Shown: positions 26,478-35,537 of the stretch, piece by piece | How positions within the stretch are numbered: the first letter of the stretch is position 1 | How the letters are laid out: each line of letters starts with the position of its first letter | Assembly: GCA_002279355.1 (NCBI GenBank) | Contig: NCBV01000012.1 | Span: forward strand, 116,224 to 180,223 | Direction of reading: 5' to 3' | Source of the DNA: Acidiphilium sp. 37-60-79 | GTDB taxonomy: Bacteria > Pseudomonadota > Alphaproteobacteria > Acetobacterales > Acetobacteraceae | Length of the DNA: 64,000 bases | Position numbers and translations under genes: made by a program | The notes under the pieces: generated by a model | The model's input: only the letters and a program-made list of their open reading frames with translations | What the model was told of the DNA's origin: nothing | The model's database searches: none

Positions 26478-26968
26478 GGGCGGTTTGGCGCCGGGTGGCA
26501 TTGGCCATTTTGTTCAGTTTGGCGCTGGGGTTTGGTTTGGCCCATGCCACAGGCATGGCTGCGCAAAATACCCCGACCATGATCCGGCGTGACGGGGTGA
26601 ACCTGACCTTGCCGCAGGAGCGGCGCGCGGAGGCGATTGGCAATCATTTGCGCTGCTTGGTGTGCCAGAATGAGACGGTCGAAAATTCGCAAGCCGGCCT
26701 CGCCAAGCAGTTTCGCGGAATTATTCGCAGGCGCGTGGTGCGCGGGGAGAGCAACCAACACATCATCGCGTTCATGGTGCATCGCTATGGGATTTTCGTG
26801 CTGCTCAAACCGCCCTTGATCCCGCTGACGATGCTGCTGTGGGGGTCGCCGATTTTGGCGTTGTTGATCGGGCTTGGGGTGTTGGTGCTCGCACGGCGGC
26901 GGCGGGAAAAGCCGGTGGCGAGCCTCGATCCGGCGGAGCAGGCGCGGCTGAAGGAATTATTGCAGTGA
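26474..26968 (+). CDS. ccmH: Cytochrome c maturation protein CcmH
   Basis: 164 residues: a signal peptide (ILFSLALGFGLAHA), the redox motif LRCLVCQNETVENSQAGLA, and a C-terminal helix (LWGSPILALLIGLGVLVLA). CcmH works with CcmG in reducing the heme-binding Cys pair and in the CcmF lyase complex. It overlaps ccmG and ccmI. Confidence 0.95.
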   Translation: MRAVWRRVALAILFSLALGFGLAHATGMAAQNTPTMIRRDGVNLTLPQERRAEAIGNHLRCLVCQNETVENSQAGLAKQFRGIIRRRVVRGESNQHIIAFMVHRYGIFVLLKPPLIPLTMLLWGSPILALLIGLGVLVLARRRREKPVASLDPAEQARLKELLQ

Positions 26969-27726
26969 ATATTTGGCTTATTATCGGCATGGTGCTGTTG
27001 GCACTCGCCGGGCTCGCGCCGCTAGTCTTTGCGGCGATGCGGCCGGGGCTGGTGCGCTACCGGCGTGAGACCGCGATGGCGCTGCATCGGGCGCAGTTGC
27101 AGGAGATTGATCGTGATCGCGCCGAGGGGCGGCTGGCCGAGTCTGAATATGAGGGCGCAAAATTGGAGGTCGAGCGGCGGCTCTTGGCCGCTGACCGGCT
27201 GGCGGAACCCCCTGCGGATCGGCGCGCCAGTGCCTTGCTGATTGCAACGGCAGTGCTGGTGCCACTGGGTGCGGTCGCGCTGTTTTTGCCCGGCGTATTG
27301 CCCATCGTGCCCTCTGAGCCGCACGCGCAATTGCTGCGTCAGGTGGATCTTGCGGCCAAGCGCGATGATCAGTTGATCGCGCAGCTGGAGGCCAAGCTTG
27401 CCGTGATGAATCCCAAGAGCGAGCAGGCGCGTGAAGGCTATTTGCTGCTGGGGCAGGCTTTGGCCGCACGCGAAAATCCGGCAGGGGCGGCGAAGGCGTG
27501 GAATATTGCTTTGCAGGCCAAGTTCGACCCGACTTTGGCGGCGGAAACCGCAGAGGCCGAGACCGAGGCGGCGGGGCATGTGACGGCGCATGCGGAGCAA
27601 TTATTTCAAGAGGCCCTGGCGCGTGGGCCGAAATCAGCGCCGTGGCGCAAATTGGCGCGCAAGCGCTTGCGCGAGGCCGCGATCACCTTGCCGAACCCAC
27701 CAGCCAGTGCCACATCCACGCCATGA
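26965..27726 (+). CDS. ccmI: Cytochrome c maturation protein CcmI
   Basis: 253 residues starting at GTG 26965, which overlaps the ccmH stop as GTGA. Membrane helix IIGMVLLALAGLAPLVFAAM, a basic loop (RAQLQEIDRDRAEGRLAESEYEGAKLEVERRLL, typical of CcmI), a second helix (LLIATAVLVPLGAVALFLPG) and a short C-terminal TPR-like region. It delivers apocytochrome to the lyase. The C terminus is shorter than in many CcmI proteins. Confidence 0.9.
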   Translation: MNIWLIIGMVLLALAGLAPLVFAAMRPGLVRYRRETAMALHRAQLQEIDRDRAEGRLAESEYEGAKLEVERRLLAADRLAEPPADRRASALLIATAVLVPLGAVALFLPGVLPIVPSEPHAQLLRQVDLAAKRDDQLIAQLEAKLAVMNPKSEQAREGYLLLGQALAARENPAGAAKAWNIALQAKFDPTLAAETAEAETEAAGHVTAHAEQLFQEALARGPKSAPWRKLARKRLREAAITLPNPPASATSTP

Positions 27727-27908
27727 CAGATAAAATTGCGGTTGATGATATGGTTGATGACACGGTTGCGAATGCCGAGGTGCTGGCGCCCAAGCCCGAT
27801 CCGGCGCCACCGAGCGAAACTGCGCCGAAAGAGATTGGCGGACCTAAAGGGCCAGAGCCGACAAGGTTTGGCGATTGGGAACGCAATGGCCGCTGCATCG
27901 ATTTTTGA
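27723..27908 (+). CDS. DUF1674 protein, SdhAF4 family
   Basis: 61 residues, overlapping the ccmI stop (ATGA). The acidic N-terminal half is followed by the diagnostic end GPKGPEPTRFGDWERNGRCIDF. This family corresponds to the eukaryotic SDHAF4 succinate dehydrogenase assembly factor that protects flavinylated SdhA. Its position at the end of a cytochrome c maturation operon links it to respiratory assembly. Confidence 0.88.
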   Translation: MTDKIAVDDMVDDTVANAEVLAPKPDPAPPSETAPKEIGGPKGPEPTRFGDWERNGRCIDF

Positions 27909-27976
27909 ATCTTAAGGGTTGCCGTAAGCGTTAATGAATGGTTTTATCATCCCTATAAAAATAGATGGGGGTGGTC

Positions 27977-29596
27977 ATGGCCGAATTCGATTACATCATC
28001 GTGGGCGCAGGATCGGCGGGAGCGGTGCTGGCCAACCGGCTATCGGCGGACCCAGCCAACCGGGTTTGCCTGCTGGAGGCTGGCAAGCCGGATAATTCAG
28101 CGCTGATCAATACGCCGCTCGGCATTGTCGGGCTGCTCGGCACCAAGACGTATAATTGGTATTTCAACACCGAGCCGCAGCGCCATTTGAACAATCGCAG
28201 CCTGTATTGGCCGCGCGGCAAAACTTTGGGCGGCTCATCCTCGATCAATGCGATGATTTATATTCGCGGCGTGCCAACCGATTATGATCGGTGGGAGCAG
28301 GCGGGCAATCCGGGTTGGGGCTGGTCCAGCGTCGCGCCGATTTTCAAGGCCATGGAACATAATGAGCGCGGTGGCGATGCGCTGCATGGCGAGGCCGGCG
28401 AATTGAACGTGGCGGATGTGGTGCATCCGAACCCGCTCGGTGCGGTGTTTTTGCAGGCGGCGGCGGAGGCGGGACTAGCGGCCAATCCGGATTTCAACGG
28501 GCCGGTGCAAGAAGGGTCCGGCCCGTATCAGGTGACGCAAAAGGCGGGCAAGCGGTTTTCATCGGCGCGGGCCTTTCTGGATGCGATCAAAACCAGACCG
28601 AATTTGACCATCATGACCGAGACCCGCGCAAGGCGGGTATTGCTGGCGGAAAAGCGGGCGATCGGCGTTGAGGTGCAAAGCCCGCGCGGTATTGAGCGGA
28701 TCATGGCGCGGGCGGAGGTGATTTTGGCCGGTGGTTCGATCAATTCGCCGCATTTATTGTTGCTCTCGGGCATTGGCCCGCGTGATGAGGTGGAGCGCGC
28801 CGGGATTCAATTGCGCCACGAATTGCCGGGGGTCGGGCGGAATGTGCAGGATCATTTGGATTATGCCATTTTGATCAAGGATCTCTCCAAGCAGGCGATT
28901 GGCATTGCACCCGGGATGGCGCCGCGCCTGATCAAGGCATTTATGGAATATCGGCGCGATAAAACCGGTCTGCTGGCCTCCAACGTTGCCGAGGTGGGCG
29001 GGTTTGCCCGGTTGACGCCGGAAAGCGCTGAGCCGGAGATCCAGTTTCATTTCCTGCCGTCATTCCTGCGCGATCATGGCCGCAAGCGAACGCTGGGGTA
29101 TGGGATGACGCTGCATGTGTGCCAGTTACGACCGAAAAGCCGGGGGCGGATTGGCCTGAACAACGCCGATCCGATGGCCGATCCGCTGATCGATCCTGAT
29201 TATCTGTCCGAACCGGATGATCTGGCGGAATTGATGGCGGGGGTAAAACTCGGGCGTCGCATTTTAGCCGCCCCCTCGATGGCGGCGATATCGGGCGGTG
29301 AAGTCGAACCGGGGGCCTCGATTACCGATGATGCAGCGCTGGAAGCGCGGATCAGGGCGCAGGCCGAGTCGATTTATCACCCGGTCGGCAGTTGCAAAAT
29401 GGGCCAAGATCCGATGGCGGTGGTCGATGACCGCCTGCGCGTGCATGGGATCGCTGGGTTGCGGGTGGTCGATGCCTCGATCATGCCGACGCTGATTGGC
29501 GGCAACACCAATGCACCGACCATGGTGATTGGCGAGAAAGCCTCACGGATGATCCTCGCCGACCGGAATGCGCCGCCCACGGAGGCAGCGGCGTAA
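27977..29596 (+). CDS. GMC-family FAD-dependent oxidoreductase (choline/alcohol dehydrogenase-like)
   Basis: 539 residues from ATG 27977, which has GGGGGTGG just before it; ATG 27965 is an alternative. FAD fold YIIVGAGSAGAVLANRLS, GMC signatures WPRGKTLGGSSSINAMIYIRG and GSINSPHLLLLSGIGP, and C-terminal catalytic His/Asn region YHPVGSCKMG and GNTNAPTMVIGEKA. Members oxidise alcohols such as choline, polyethylene glycol or alkanols; the substrate is not determined. A TATAAA box lies 10 bp upstream of 27965. It ends 2 bp before the convergent pcaL. Confidence 0.88.
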   Translation: MAEFDYIIVGAGSAGAVLANRLSADPANRVCLLEAGKPDNSALINTPLGIVGLLGTKTYNWYFNTEPQRHLNNRSLYWPRGKTLGGSSSINAMIYIRGVPTDYDRWEQAGNPGWGWSSVAPIFKAMEHNERGGDALHGEAGELNVADVVHPNPLGAVFLQAAAEAGLAANPDFNGPVQEGSGPYQVTQKAGKRFSSARAFLDAIKTRPNLTIMTETRARRVLLAEKRAIGVEVQSPRGIERIMARAEVILAGGSINSPHLLLLSGIGPRDEVERAGIQLRHELPGVGRNVQDHLDYAILIKDLSKQAIGIAPGMAPRLIKAFMEYRRDKTGLLASNVAEVGGFARLTPESAEPEIQFHFLPSFLRDHGRKRTLGYGMTLHVCQLRPKSRGRIGLNNADPMADPLIDPDYLSEPDDLAELMAGVKLGRRILAAPSMAAISGGEVEPGASITDDAALEARIRAQAESIYHPVGSCKMGQDPMAVVDDRLRVHGIAGLRVVDASIMPTLIGGNTNAPTMVIGEKASRMILADRNAPPTEAAA

Positions 29597-29598
29597 CG

Positions 29599-30747
29599 CT
29601 AAGGCTGCGGCTCGGCGAACACCTCTTTGGCCATGCGAAAGGCGGCATTCGCTGCCGGCACGCCCGCATAGATGGCGGCGTGCATCAGGGCTTCGGCGAC
29701 CTCGCTCTGGGTTGCGCCGGTATTGCGGGTGGCGCGCAGATGCAGCTTGAACTCTTCCTCGCGGCCGAGCGCGGCGGTGATGACTAAGGTGAGCAGTGAG
29801 CGGGTGCGGTGATCAAGGCCTGGGCGGGTCCAAACCTTGCCCCAGGCCATTTCAGTGATGAAATGCTGGAAATCCCGGTCAAAATCGGTGGCGTTGGCGA
29901 GTGAGCGGTTGACATGCGCGGCGCCGAGCACGCGCTTGCGGGTTGCCAGACCCGCTTCATAGGCATTGTCGGTGGGTGGCAGGAGAAAGTGGCGCATCGC
30001 GTCGCTGACGATGGCGGGGCGTTCGATGGTTGGGATATGGGCGGCATCATCGATGATGCTCAGGCTAGAGCCTGCAATGGCGTGGTGCAGGGCTTGCGCC
30101 GAGGCAACGGGGGTGGCGAGGTCTTCGCGCCCAACCAGAACCAGTGTTGGATGGCGTAGCCGATGGGTTGCTTCGGTCAGATCGGCCTTGGCGATGGCCG
30201 CGGCGGCTCCGGCATAACCCTCCGGGCTGGTGCGCATGAGCATCGCGCGCAGCGATTTGGCGCCTTGCGAACCGGCTTCCTTGGCGGTGAGCCAGCGGGC
30301 GAGCACGGCGTCAGCGATGCTGGCAATGCCCCCCGCACGCACGCTCGCGATGCGCTCTTGCCAGAGTGAAATTGGCGGGATCACCATGGCGGTATCGACC
30401 AGCATGAGCGATGCGACTCGCTCTGGATGGCGGGCGGCGAAATGCTGGGCAATCATGCCGCCGATGGAAATGCCGCCCAGATGCGCTTGGCCGAGGCCGA
30501 GCGCATCGAACAAGGCGGCAACATCATCAGCGAGTAAATCCATGCTGTAATCGCCCGGCGTCGCCTCGGTCAGCCCGTGGCCGCGCATATCGGGGCGAAT
30601 CACCCGAAAGGATGTGGCGAGGCTGGCGGCTTGCGGGTCCCACACTTCGGCGCAGGTGCCGAGCGAGTGGAGCAACACCAGCGGCGGGGCGGCGGCGGGG
30701 CCATCAATGCGGACATGGATATTCAGTTGATTGGCGCTGATGAACAT
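29599..30747 (-). CDS. pcaL: Fused 3-oxoadipate enol-lactonase/4-carboxymuconolactone decarboxylase
   Basis: 382 residues. Residues 1-255 form an alpha/beta hydrolase (PcaD): LVLLHSLGTCAEVWDPQ, nucleophile Ser in GGISIGGMIAQ, Asp in GREDLATP, His in IDDAAHIPTIERP. Residues 265-380 form a CMD domain (PcaC): FQHFITEMAWGKVWTRPGLDHRTRSLLTL and TGATQSEVAEALMHAAIYAGVPAA. Together they catalyse two consecutive steps of the protocatechuate branch of the beta-ketoadipate pathway. AAGGAG precedes ATG 30747. No other pca gene is adjacent. Confidence 0.92.
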   Translation of the reverse strand: MFISANQLNIHVRIDGPAAAPPLVLLHSLGTCAEVWDPQAASLATSFRVIRPDMRGHGLTEATPGDYSMDLLADDVAALFDALGLGQAHLGGISIGGMIAQHFAARHPERVASLMLVDTAMVIPPISLWQERIASVRAGGIASIADAVLARWLTAKEAGSQGAKSLRAMLMRTSPEGYAGAAAAIAKADLTEATHRLRHPTLVLVGREDLATPVASAQALHHAIAGSSLSIIDDAAHIPTIERPAIVSDAMRHFLLPPTDNAYEAGLATRKRVLGAAHVNRSLANATDFDRDFQHFITEMAWGKVWTRPGLDHRTRSLLTLVITAALGREEEFKLHLRATRNTGATQSEVAEALMHAAIYAGVPAANAAFRMAKEVFAEPQP

Positions 30748-30837
30748 TTTTGCTCCTTCGATTTTGCGGCTGACATCTGGCGCGAAAGGCGAGCGACCGA
30801 CTGTCAGTGCGGGGCAGGCGGCGGCATTATTAGCTTA

Positions 30838-30891
30838 GATCAATATTGGTTTAGGTGGAATCGAAAGATTCGACCTAAACCAATATTGATC
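30838..30891. repeat. 54-bp near-perfect inverted repeat
   Basis: GATCAATATTGGTTTAGGT begins the left arm (30838-30862). It pairs over 25 bp with 30867-30891 around a GAAA loop, with a single mismatch. It lies between pgk and pcaL next to a dispersed hairpin repeat. It could terminate read-through or be an unrelated mobile relic. Confidence 0.8.
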
Positions 30892-30903
30892 GGCAAACAA
30901 AAC

Positions 30904-30974
30904 CTAGTGTCCTGCCCCTGAAATTCATGAGATGAATTTCAGGGGCAGGACACTAAATTATTGAATTTTTCTAG
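30904..30974 (-). repeat. Paired-hairpin repeat, copy 1 (half element)
   Basis: Minus orientation. The linker (30956-30970) and the long hairpin B (24-bp stem 30905-30928/30932-30955, loop GAG) are present; hairpin A is missing. CTAG bounds both sides (30904-30907 and 30971-30974). The right CTAG contains the pgk stop codon. The stem includes AGTGTCCTGCCCCTGAAATT. Confidence 0.9.
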
Positions 30975-32161
30975 GCGGCGAGGGCTGCAACGCCGGGCAG
31001 GGTTTTACCTTCCATCCATTCAAGAAAGGCGCCGCCTGCGGACGAAACATAGGTGAGCTGCTCGGTAATACCTGCTTGTTTGAGTGCAGCGACGGTATCG
31101 CCGCCCCCCGCGACCGAGATCAGCCCCGCTTTGGTGGCCGTGGCGACGGCGGCGGCGAGGCGCATGGTCGCAGTGTCAAACGGTTTGGTCTCGAAGGCGC
31201 CGAGCGGGCCATTCCAGATCAAGGTTTTTAACTTATGCACCGCCGCGATGATCGCATCGATGCTGGCGGGGCCGAGATCAAGCGCCATGCAATCGGTCGG
31301 AACCGCGTCGGCGGGCACGATGCGGGTGGGCGGGTTGGCGGCAAACACGGTGCTGACTACGAAATCGCTGGGCAATAGGATGGTGCAGCCGGCGGCTTGC
31401 GCGTCATGCATGATTTGGCGGGCGGTCGCGTGTAGGCTGGGCTCTTGCAGGGATTTGCCGAGTTCTGCGCCTTGCGCGGCGAGGAAGGTATTGGCCATTG
31501 CCCCGCCGATCACCAGCACGTCCACCTTTGTAATCAGGTTGGTCAGCAAATCGAGCTTGGTGGAGACTTTCGAACCACCAACGATCGCACCCACCGGGCG
31601 TTGAGGGGTGCCGAGGGCGGCGTTCAGCGCATCAAGCTCGGCCTGCATCAATCGCCCGGCATAAGAAGGCAGCAGCCGCGCCAGCGCCTCGGTGGTGGCA
31701 TGGGCGCGGTGAGCGGCGGAGAACGCATCATTGACGAATAGATCACCCTGCAGAGCGATGAGCGCGGCGAGGGCACGATCATTGGCTTCTTCGCCGTCGT
31801 GAAACCGGGTGTTTTCCAGCACGATTACATCGCCATTAGCCATCGCGGCGACGGCGGCGGCGACATGATCGCCGATGCAATCATCGACAAACCCAACCGG
31901 CCGGGCGAGCACGGCGCCGAGCGCCTCGGCCACCGGGCGGAGCGACATGGCCGCGACCCGTTGGCCATTCGGACGGTCGAAATGCGAGAGAATAATGACC
32001 TTCGCACCTTTGCCGGCCAGCTCGGCGATGGTGGTCGAAAGCCGCTCCAGGCGGGTCAGATCGGTGATCCGCCCGTCGCGCAGCGGCACGTTGAGGTCAG
32101 CGCGCACCAAGACGCGCTTGCCCGCAACCGCTAACCCGTCAAGGGTGCGATAGGTCGTCAC
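30971..32161 (-). CDS. pgk: Phosphoglycerate kinase
   Basis: 396 residues. Family features: [50 protein letters not shown] and the nucleotide-binding GGGDTVAAL near the C terminus. It interconverts 1,3-bisphosphoglycerate and 3-phosphoglycerate. The start is GTG 32161, directly abutting the gap stop codon (no intervening base). The TAG stop is shared with a hairpin repeat. Confidence 0.96.
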   Translation of the reverse strand: MTTYRTLDGLAVAGKRVLVRADLNVPLRDGRITDLTRLERLSTTIAELAGKGAKVIILSHFDRPNGQRVAAMSLRPVAEALGAVLARPVGFVDDCIGDHVAAAVAAMANGDVIVLENTRFHDGEEANDRALAALIALQGDLFVNDAFSAAHRAHATTEALARLLPSYAGRLMQAELDALNAALGTPQRPVGAIVGGSKVSTKLDLLTNLITKVDVLVIGGAMANTFLAAQGAELGKSLQEPSLHATARQIMHDAQAAGCTILLPSDFVVSTVFAANPPTRIVPADAVPTDCMALDLGPASIDAIIAAVHKLKTLIWNGPLGAFETKPFDTATMRLAAAVATATKAGLISVAGGGDTVAALKQAGITEQLTYVSSAGGAFLEWMEGKTLPGVAALAA

Positions 32162-33175
32162 TTACAGGGATCCGAACAAGGCGACGGTGTCGCACATGCG
32201 GTTGGAGAAACCCCACTCATTATCATACCAGCCCATCACCCGGGCCAGCGCGTGATCGACCACGGTGGTTTGCGGTGCATCAAAGCTGCAGGAATAGGGC
32301 ACATGGTTGAAATCAGCGCTGACCAATGACTCGGTTGAATAATCGAGGATGCCTTTCAGCTTGCCTTGGCTCGCCGCATGCATCGCGTGGTTGATCTCGT
32401 CCTTGGTTGCGTGTTTTTTCAGGTTCACATCCAGTGACACCAGCGAAACATTCGGGGTCGGCACGCGGATCGCGGTGCCATCGAGCTTGCCTTGCAGTTC
32501 GGGGAGCACGAGGCCGACGGCCTTGGCGGCGCCGGTTGACGTCGGGATCATCGAGAGAGCCGCCGCACGGGCGCGATGGCGGTCTTTATGCAGCGTATCA
32601 ACGGTTTTTTGATCGCCGGTATAAGAATGGATGGTGACCATATAACCACGCTCGATGCCGAAGGCTTCGTGCAGCACCATCGCCATCGGCGCGAGACAGT
32701 TGGTGGTGCAGGAGGCATTGGAGATGATGGTCATGTCGCGGGTCAGCGTGTGATGGTTCACGCCATAGACGATGGTGGCATCCACCCCGTCAGCCGGAGC
32801 CGAAATCAGCACTTTGCGCGCGCCCGCCTCGATCAGCTTGGCAGCGGCCTCGCGCTTGGTGAACAGCCCGGTGCATTCCATCGCGACATCGACACCCTCG
32901 AGCGGCACTTTGGCCGGATCGCGCTCGGCGGACACGCGAATGGGGGCATAATGGCGGCCATGATGGGAAATCACCAGACTATCGCCTTTGACCTCGACAT
33001 GGCCGGGGAAGCGGCCATGCACTGAGTCATAGCGCAGCAAATGGGCGTTATCCTCGACGCTGCCGAGATCATTAATGAGCACCGGCTCGATATCCGTGCG
33101 GCCACTTTCGATCATGGCGCGCAACAACAAACGTCCGATACGGCCAAAACCGTTGATCGCGACTTTAACAGCCAT
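32162..33175 (-). CDS. gap: Glyceraldehyde-3-phosphate dehydrogenase
   Basis: 337 residues. NAD-binding start VAINGFGRIGRLLLRAM, catalytic Cys in SNASCTTNCLAP, and PTPNVSLVSLDV and WYDNEWGFSNRM. It phosphorylates glyceraldehyde-3-phosphate in glycolysis, gluconeogenesis or the Calvin cycle; coenzyme preference cannot be decided. GGGAG precedes ATG 33175. Middle gene of tkt-gap-pgk, 41 bp after tkt. Confidence 0.96.
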   Translation of the reverse strand: MAVKVAINGFGRIGRLLLRAMIESGRTDIEPVLINDLGSVEDNAHLLRYDSVHGRFPGHVEVKGDSLVISHHGRHYAPIRVSAERDPAKVPLEGVDVAMECTGLFTKREAAAKLIEAGARKVLISAPADGVDATIVYGVNHHTLTRDMTIISNASCTTNCLAPMAMVLHEAFGIERGYMVTIHSYTGDQKTVDTLHKDRHRARAAALSMIPTSTGAAKAVGLVLPELQGKLDGTAIRVPTPNVSLVSLDVNLKKHATKDEINHAMHAASQGKLKGILDYSTESLVSADFNHVPYSCSFDAPQTTVVDHALARVMGWYDNEWGFSNRMCDTVALFGSL

Positions 33176-33216
33176 TGGAAACTCCCTGTCGTTGAATAAT
33201 GAGGTGGTGCGGTGGC

Positions 33217-35253
33217 TTATAGCTTGGCTTTGACCGCGTTGACGATGGCGTCTGCGGTAATGCCGAATTGCTCGTACAGCTTTTGATAGGGCGCGCTGGC
33301 GCCGAAACTATGCATGCCGATGAAGGTGCCATGCTCGCCCAGCAGACTCTCCCAACCAAAGCCGACCGCCGCTTCAATGCCAATGCGCGGCACGCTGCCG
33401 AGCACCTCGGCGCGGTAGAGCGCATCTTGCTGAGCAAAGAGCTCAAAACTCGGCACCGATACCACGGCCACGCTGATGCCTTGGGCGGCGAGCCGCTCGC
33501 GCGCGGTGATCGCGAGGCTGACTTCCGAGCCGGTCGCGATCAGGGTGGCGCGGCGCGGCCCTTCGGACTCGGCCACCACATAGGCGCCACGGGCGGCGAG
33601 ATTATCCGCGCCATGCGGGCGCGGCAGGGTTGGCATAGCCTGACGGCTGAGCACCAGCAGGCTCGGGCCGTCTTTGTGATGCAGCGCGATATCCCAGCAT
33701 TCGGCGGTTTCCAGCGCATCGCCCGGGCGCAGCACCAGCACGTTGGGCATGGCGCGGAACGAGGCGAGATGCTCAACCGGTTGATGGGTTGGGCCGTCTT
33801 CACCGAGGCCGATCGAATCATGGGTGAGCACGAAAATTGGCCGTGATTTCATCAGCGCGGCGAGGCGGATCGCCGGGCGGCAATAATCGGAGAAAATAAA
33901 GAAAGTGCCTCCATAGGGGATCAGCCCGCCATGCAGCGCGAGCCCATTCAGGCAGGCCGCCATGCCATGCTCGCGCACGCCATAATGCATGTAGCGTCCA
34001 GCATAATCGCCGGGGACCGCCGTGCCCATTGATTTCACGAAAGTATTGTTCGAGGGCGTCAGATCAGCCGAGCCGCCAATCATCTCGGGGACCACCGGGA
34101 CCACCGCATCGAGCGCCATTTGGCTGGCTTGGCGGGTGGCGATATTGGGTTTGTCGGCGGCAATTTTGGCACGCAGCGTGGCCATCGCGTCGGCATAGGC
34201 GACGGGGAGGTCACCGGCCAAAGCGCGGTCGAAATCGGCCTTATGCGGGCTCGCGGCATGGCGCTTGAGCCAGGCGCGGCGTGGCGCTTCGCCGCGCGCA
34301 CCGGCGGCGCGCCAGGGTTTCACGATATCATCGGGCACGCTGAAGGGCGGTGCGGTCCAGCCCAGCAGTTTTTTTGCACCCGCCACCTCATCCTTGCCGA
34401 GCGGACTGCCATGGCTGGCTGCGGTGCCTGCCTTGTGGGGGGCGCCGAAGCCGATGATGGTGCGGCAGGCGATCAGGGTGGGTTTGCGGCTGCGCATGGC
34501 GAAGGAAAGGGCTTGGTCGATCGCTGCCGGGTCATGCCCGTCGATCCGTTTGGTGGCCCAGCCATAAGCGGCGAAGCGCTTGACCACATCTTCGGTCATC
34601 GCAATTTGAGTGCTGCCGTCAATCGAGATCGAATTATCATCATACAAAACGGTCAGCTTATTCAGCGCCATATGGCCAGCAATGGCGCAGGCCTCGTGGC
34701 TGATGCCCTCCATCATGTCGCCGTCCGAGGCGATCACCCAGGTGCGATGATCGACCAGGGATTTACCAAACCGTGCCGCCATCATCCGCTCAGCAAGGGC
34801 AAAGCCCACGGCGGTGGCAATGCCTTGGCCGAGCGGGCCGGTGGTCATTTCAATCGCGGGATGTTCGCCGCGCTCGGGGTGACCGGCGCAGACGGCGTGG
34901 AGTTGGCGGAAATTTTTCAAATCCTCGATGGTCATGCCGGCAAAGCCGGTCAGATGCAGCAGGGCGTAGAGCAGCATCGAGCCGTGGCCGGCGGAGAGGA
35001 TGAAACGATCGCGATCCGGCCAATGCGGATCGGCGGCGTCATATTTAAGGGTGCGAGTCCAAAGGGCGGTTGCAACATCGGCCATGCCCATCGGCAGGCC
35101 CGGATGGCCAGAATTGGCCTTTTCCACCGCATCGATGGCTAGAGCGCGGATGGCGTTGGCCATCATGCGGGTCTCGGTCATCGGTTCGGCGAGGATTTGC
35201 GCCTGGCGCGCGAGGGCGTCGGCATTGCTTCCGAAATCGTGGGCTCCAGCCAT
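33217..35253 (-). CDS. tkt: Transketolase
   Basis: 678 residues. Motifs: GHPGLPMGMADVATALW, TPP-binding SDGDMMEGISHEAC, LYDDNSISIDGSTQ, catalytic and dimer residues in DSIGLGEDGPTHQPVEHL, and a C-terminal domain. It moves two-carbon units between sugar phosphates in the pentose phosphate and Calvin routes. AGGAG lies 7 bp before ATG 35253. First gene of a three-gene carbon cluster; an inverted repeat at 35355 lies in its upstream region. Confidence 0.96.
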   Translation of the reverse strand: MAGAHDFGSNADALARQAQILAEPMTETRMMANAIRALAIDAVEKANSGHPGLPMGMADVATALWTRTLKYDAADPHWPDRDRFILSAGHGSMLLYALLHLTGFAGMTIEDLKNFRQLHAVCAGHPERGEHPAIEMTTGPLGQGIATAVGFALAERMMAARFGKSLVDHRTWVIASDGDMMEGISHEACAIAGHMALNKLTVLYDDNSISIDGSTQIAMTEDVVKRFAAYGWATKRIDGHDPAAIDQALSFAMRSRKPTLIACRTIIGFGAPHKAGTAASHGSPLGKDEVAGAKKLLGWTAPPFSVPDDIVKPWRAAGARGEAPRRAWLKRHAASPHKADFDRALAGDLPVAYADAMATLRAKIAADKPNIATRQASQMALDAVVPVVPEMIGGSADLTPSNNTFVKSMGTAVPGDYAGRYMHYGVREHGMAACLNGLALHGGLIPYGGTFFIFSDYCRPAIRLAALMKSRPIFVLTHDSIGLGEDGPTHQPVEHLASFRAMPNVLVLRPGDALETAECWDIALHHKDGPSLLVLSRQAMPTLPRPHGADNLAARGAYVVAESEGPRRATLIATGSEVSLAITARERLAAQGISVAVVSVPSFELFAQQDALYRAEVLGSVPRIGIEAAVGFGWESLLGEHGTFIGMHSFGASAPYQKLYEQFGITADAIVNAVKAKL

Positions 35254-35354
35254 AGACGGTCTCCTAGTGTTTCACCTCACATAAGAGGCCCCGCCCGAGG
35301 ACACAAGAATTGGCGGATCGTCCACGATCAACCTTTCGCGCAAGGGGCGCGCTA

Positions 35355-35398
35355 GGCGGGTTAATTGTCGTTCGGAGAGAACGCACACTTAATCCGCC
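35355..35398. promoter_or_regulatory. Inverted repeat upstream of tkt
   Basis: GGCGGGTTAA (35355-35364) matches TTAATCCGCC (35389-35398) with one non-Watson-Crick pair, and an inner GTTC/GAAC pair extends the hairpin. It lies about 100 bp upstream of tkt and could be a leader hairpin or operator. Confidence 0.4.
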
Positions 35399-35414
35399 CA
35401 ATGGCCGCCCAATG

Positions 35415-35537
35415 CTAGTGTCGCGATTCTGAAATCCGTTGGATTTCGGAATCAGAGTGGACACTAGAAAATTCAATGATTTAGTGGCCTGGTTATCCCT
35501 GAAATTCATCTCATGAATTTCAGGGGCAGGACACTAG
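35415..35537 (+). repeat. Paired-hairpin repeat, copy 2 (full)
   Basis: Hairpin A (35415-35467) has outer arms CTAGTGTC/GACACTAG and inner arms GATTCTGAAATCC/GGATTTCGGAATC. A 16-nt linker follows, then hairpin B (35484-35537), whose left arm is degraded (GGCCTGGTTAT in place of GTCCTGCC). CTAG marks both ends. The right CTAG holds the stop codon of the glucan synthase 3' fragment. Confidence 0.9.

Noticed and set aside
34120..35142. 340-residue plus-strand open frame
   Set aside because: Antisense to tkt, whose motifs are unmistakable. Similar antisense frames over ccmF (23508-24701) and gap/pgk were dropped for the same reason.
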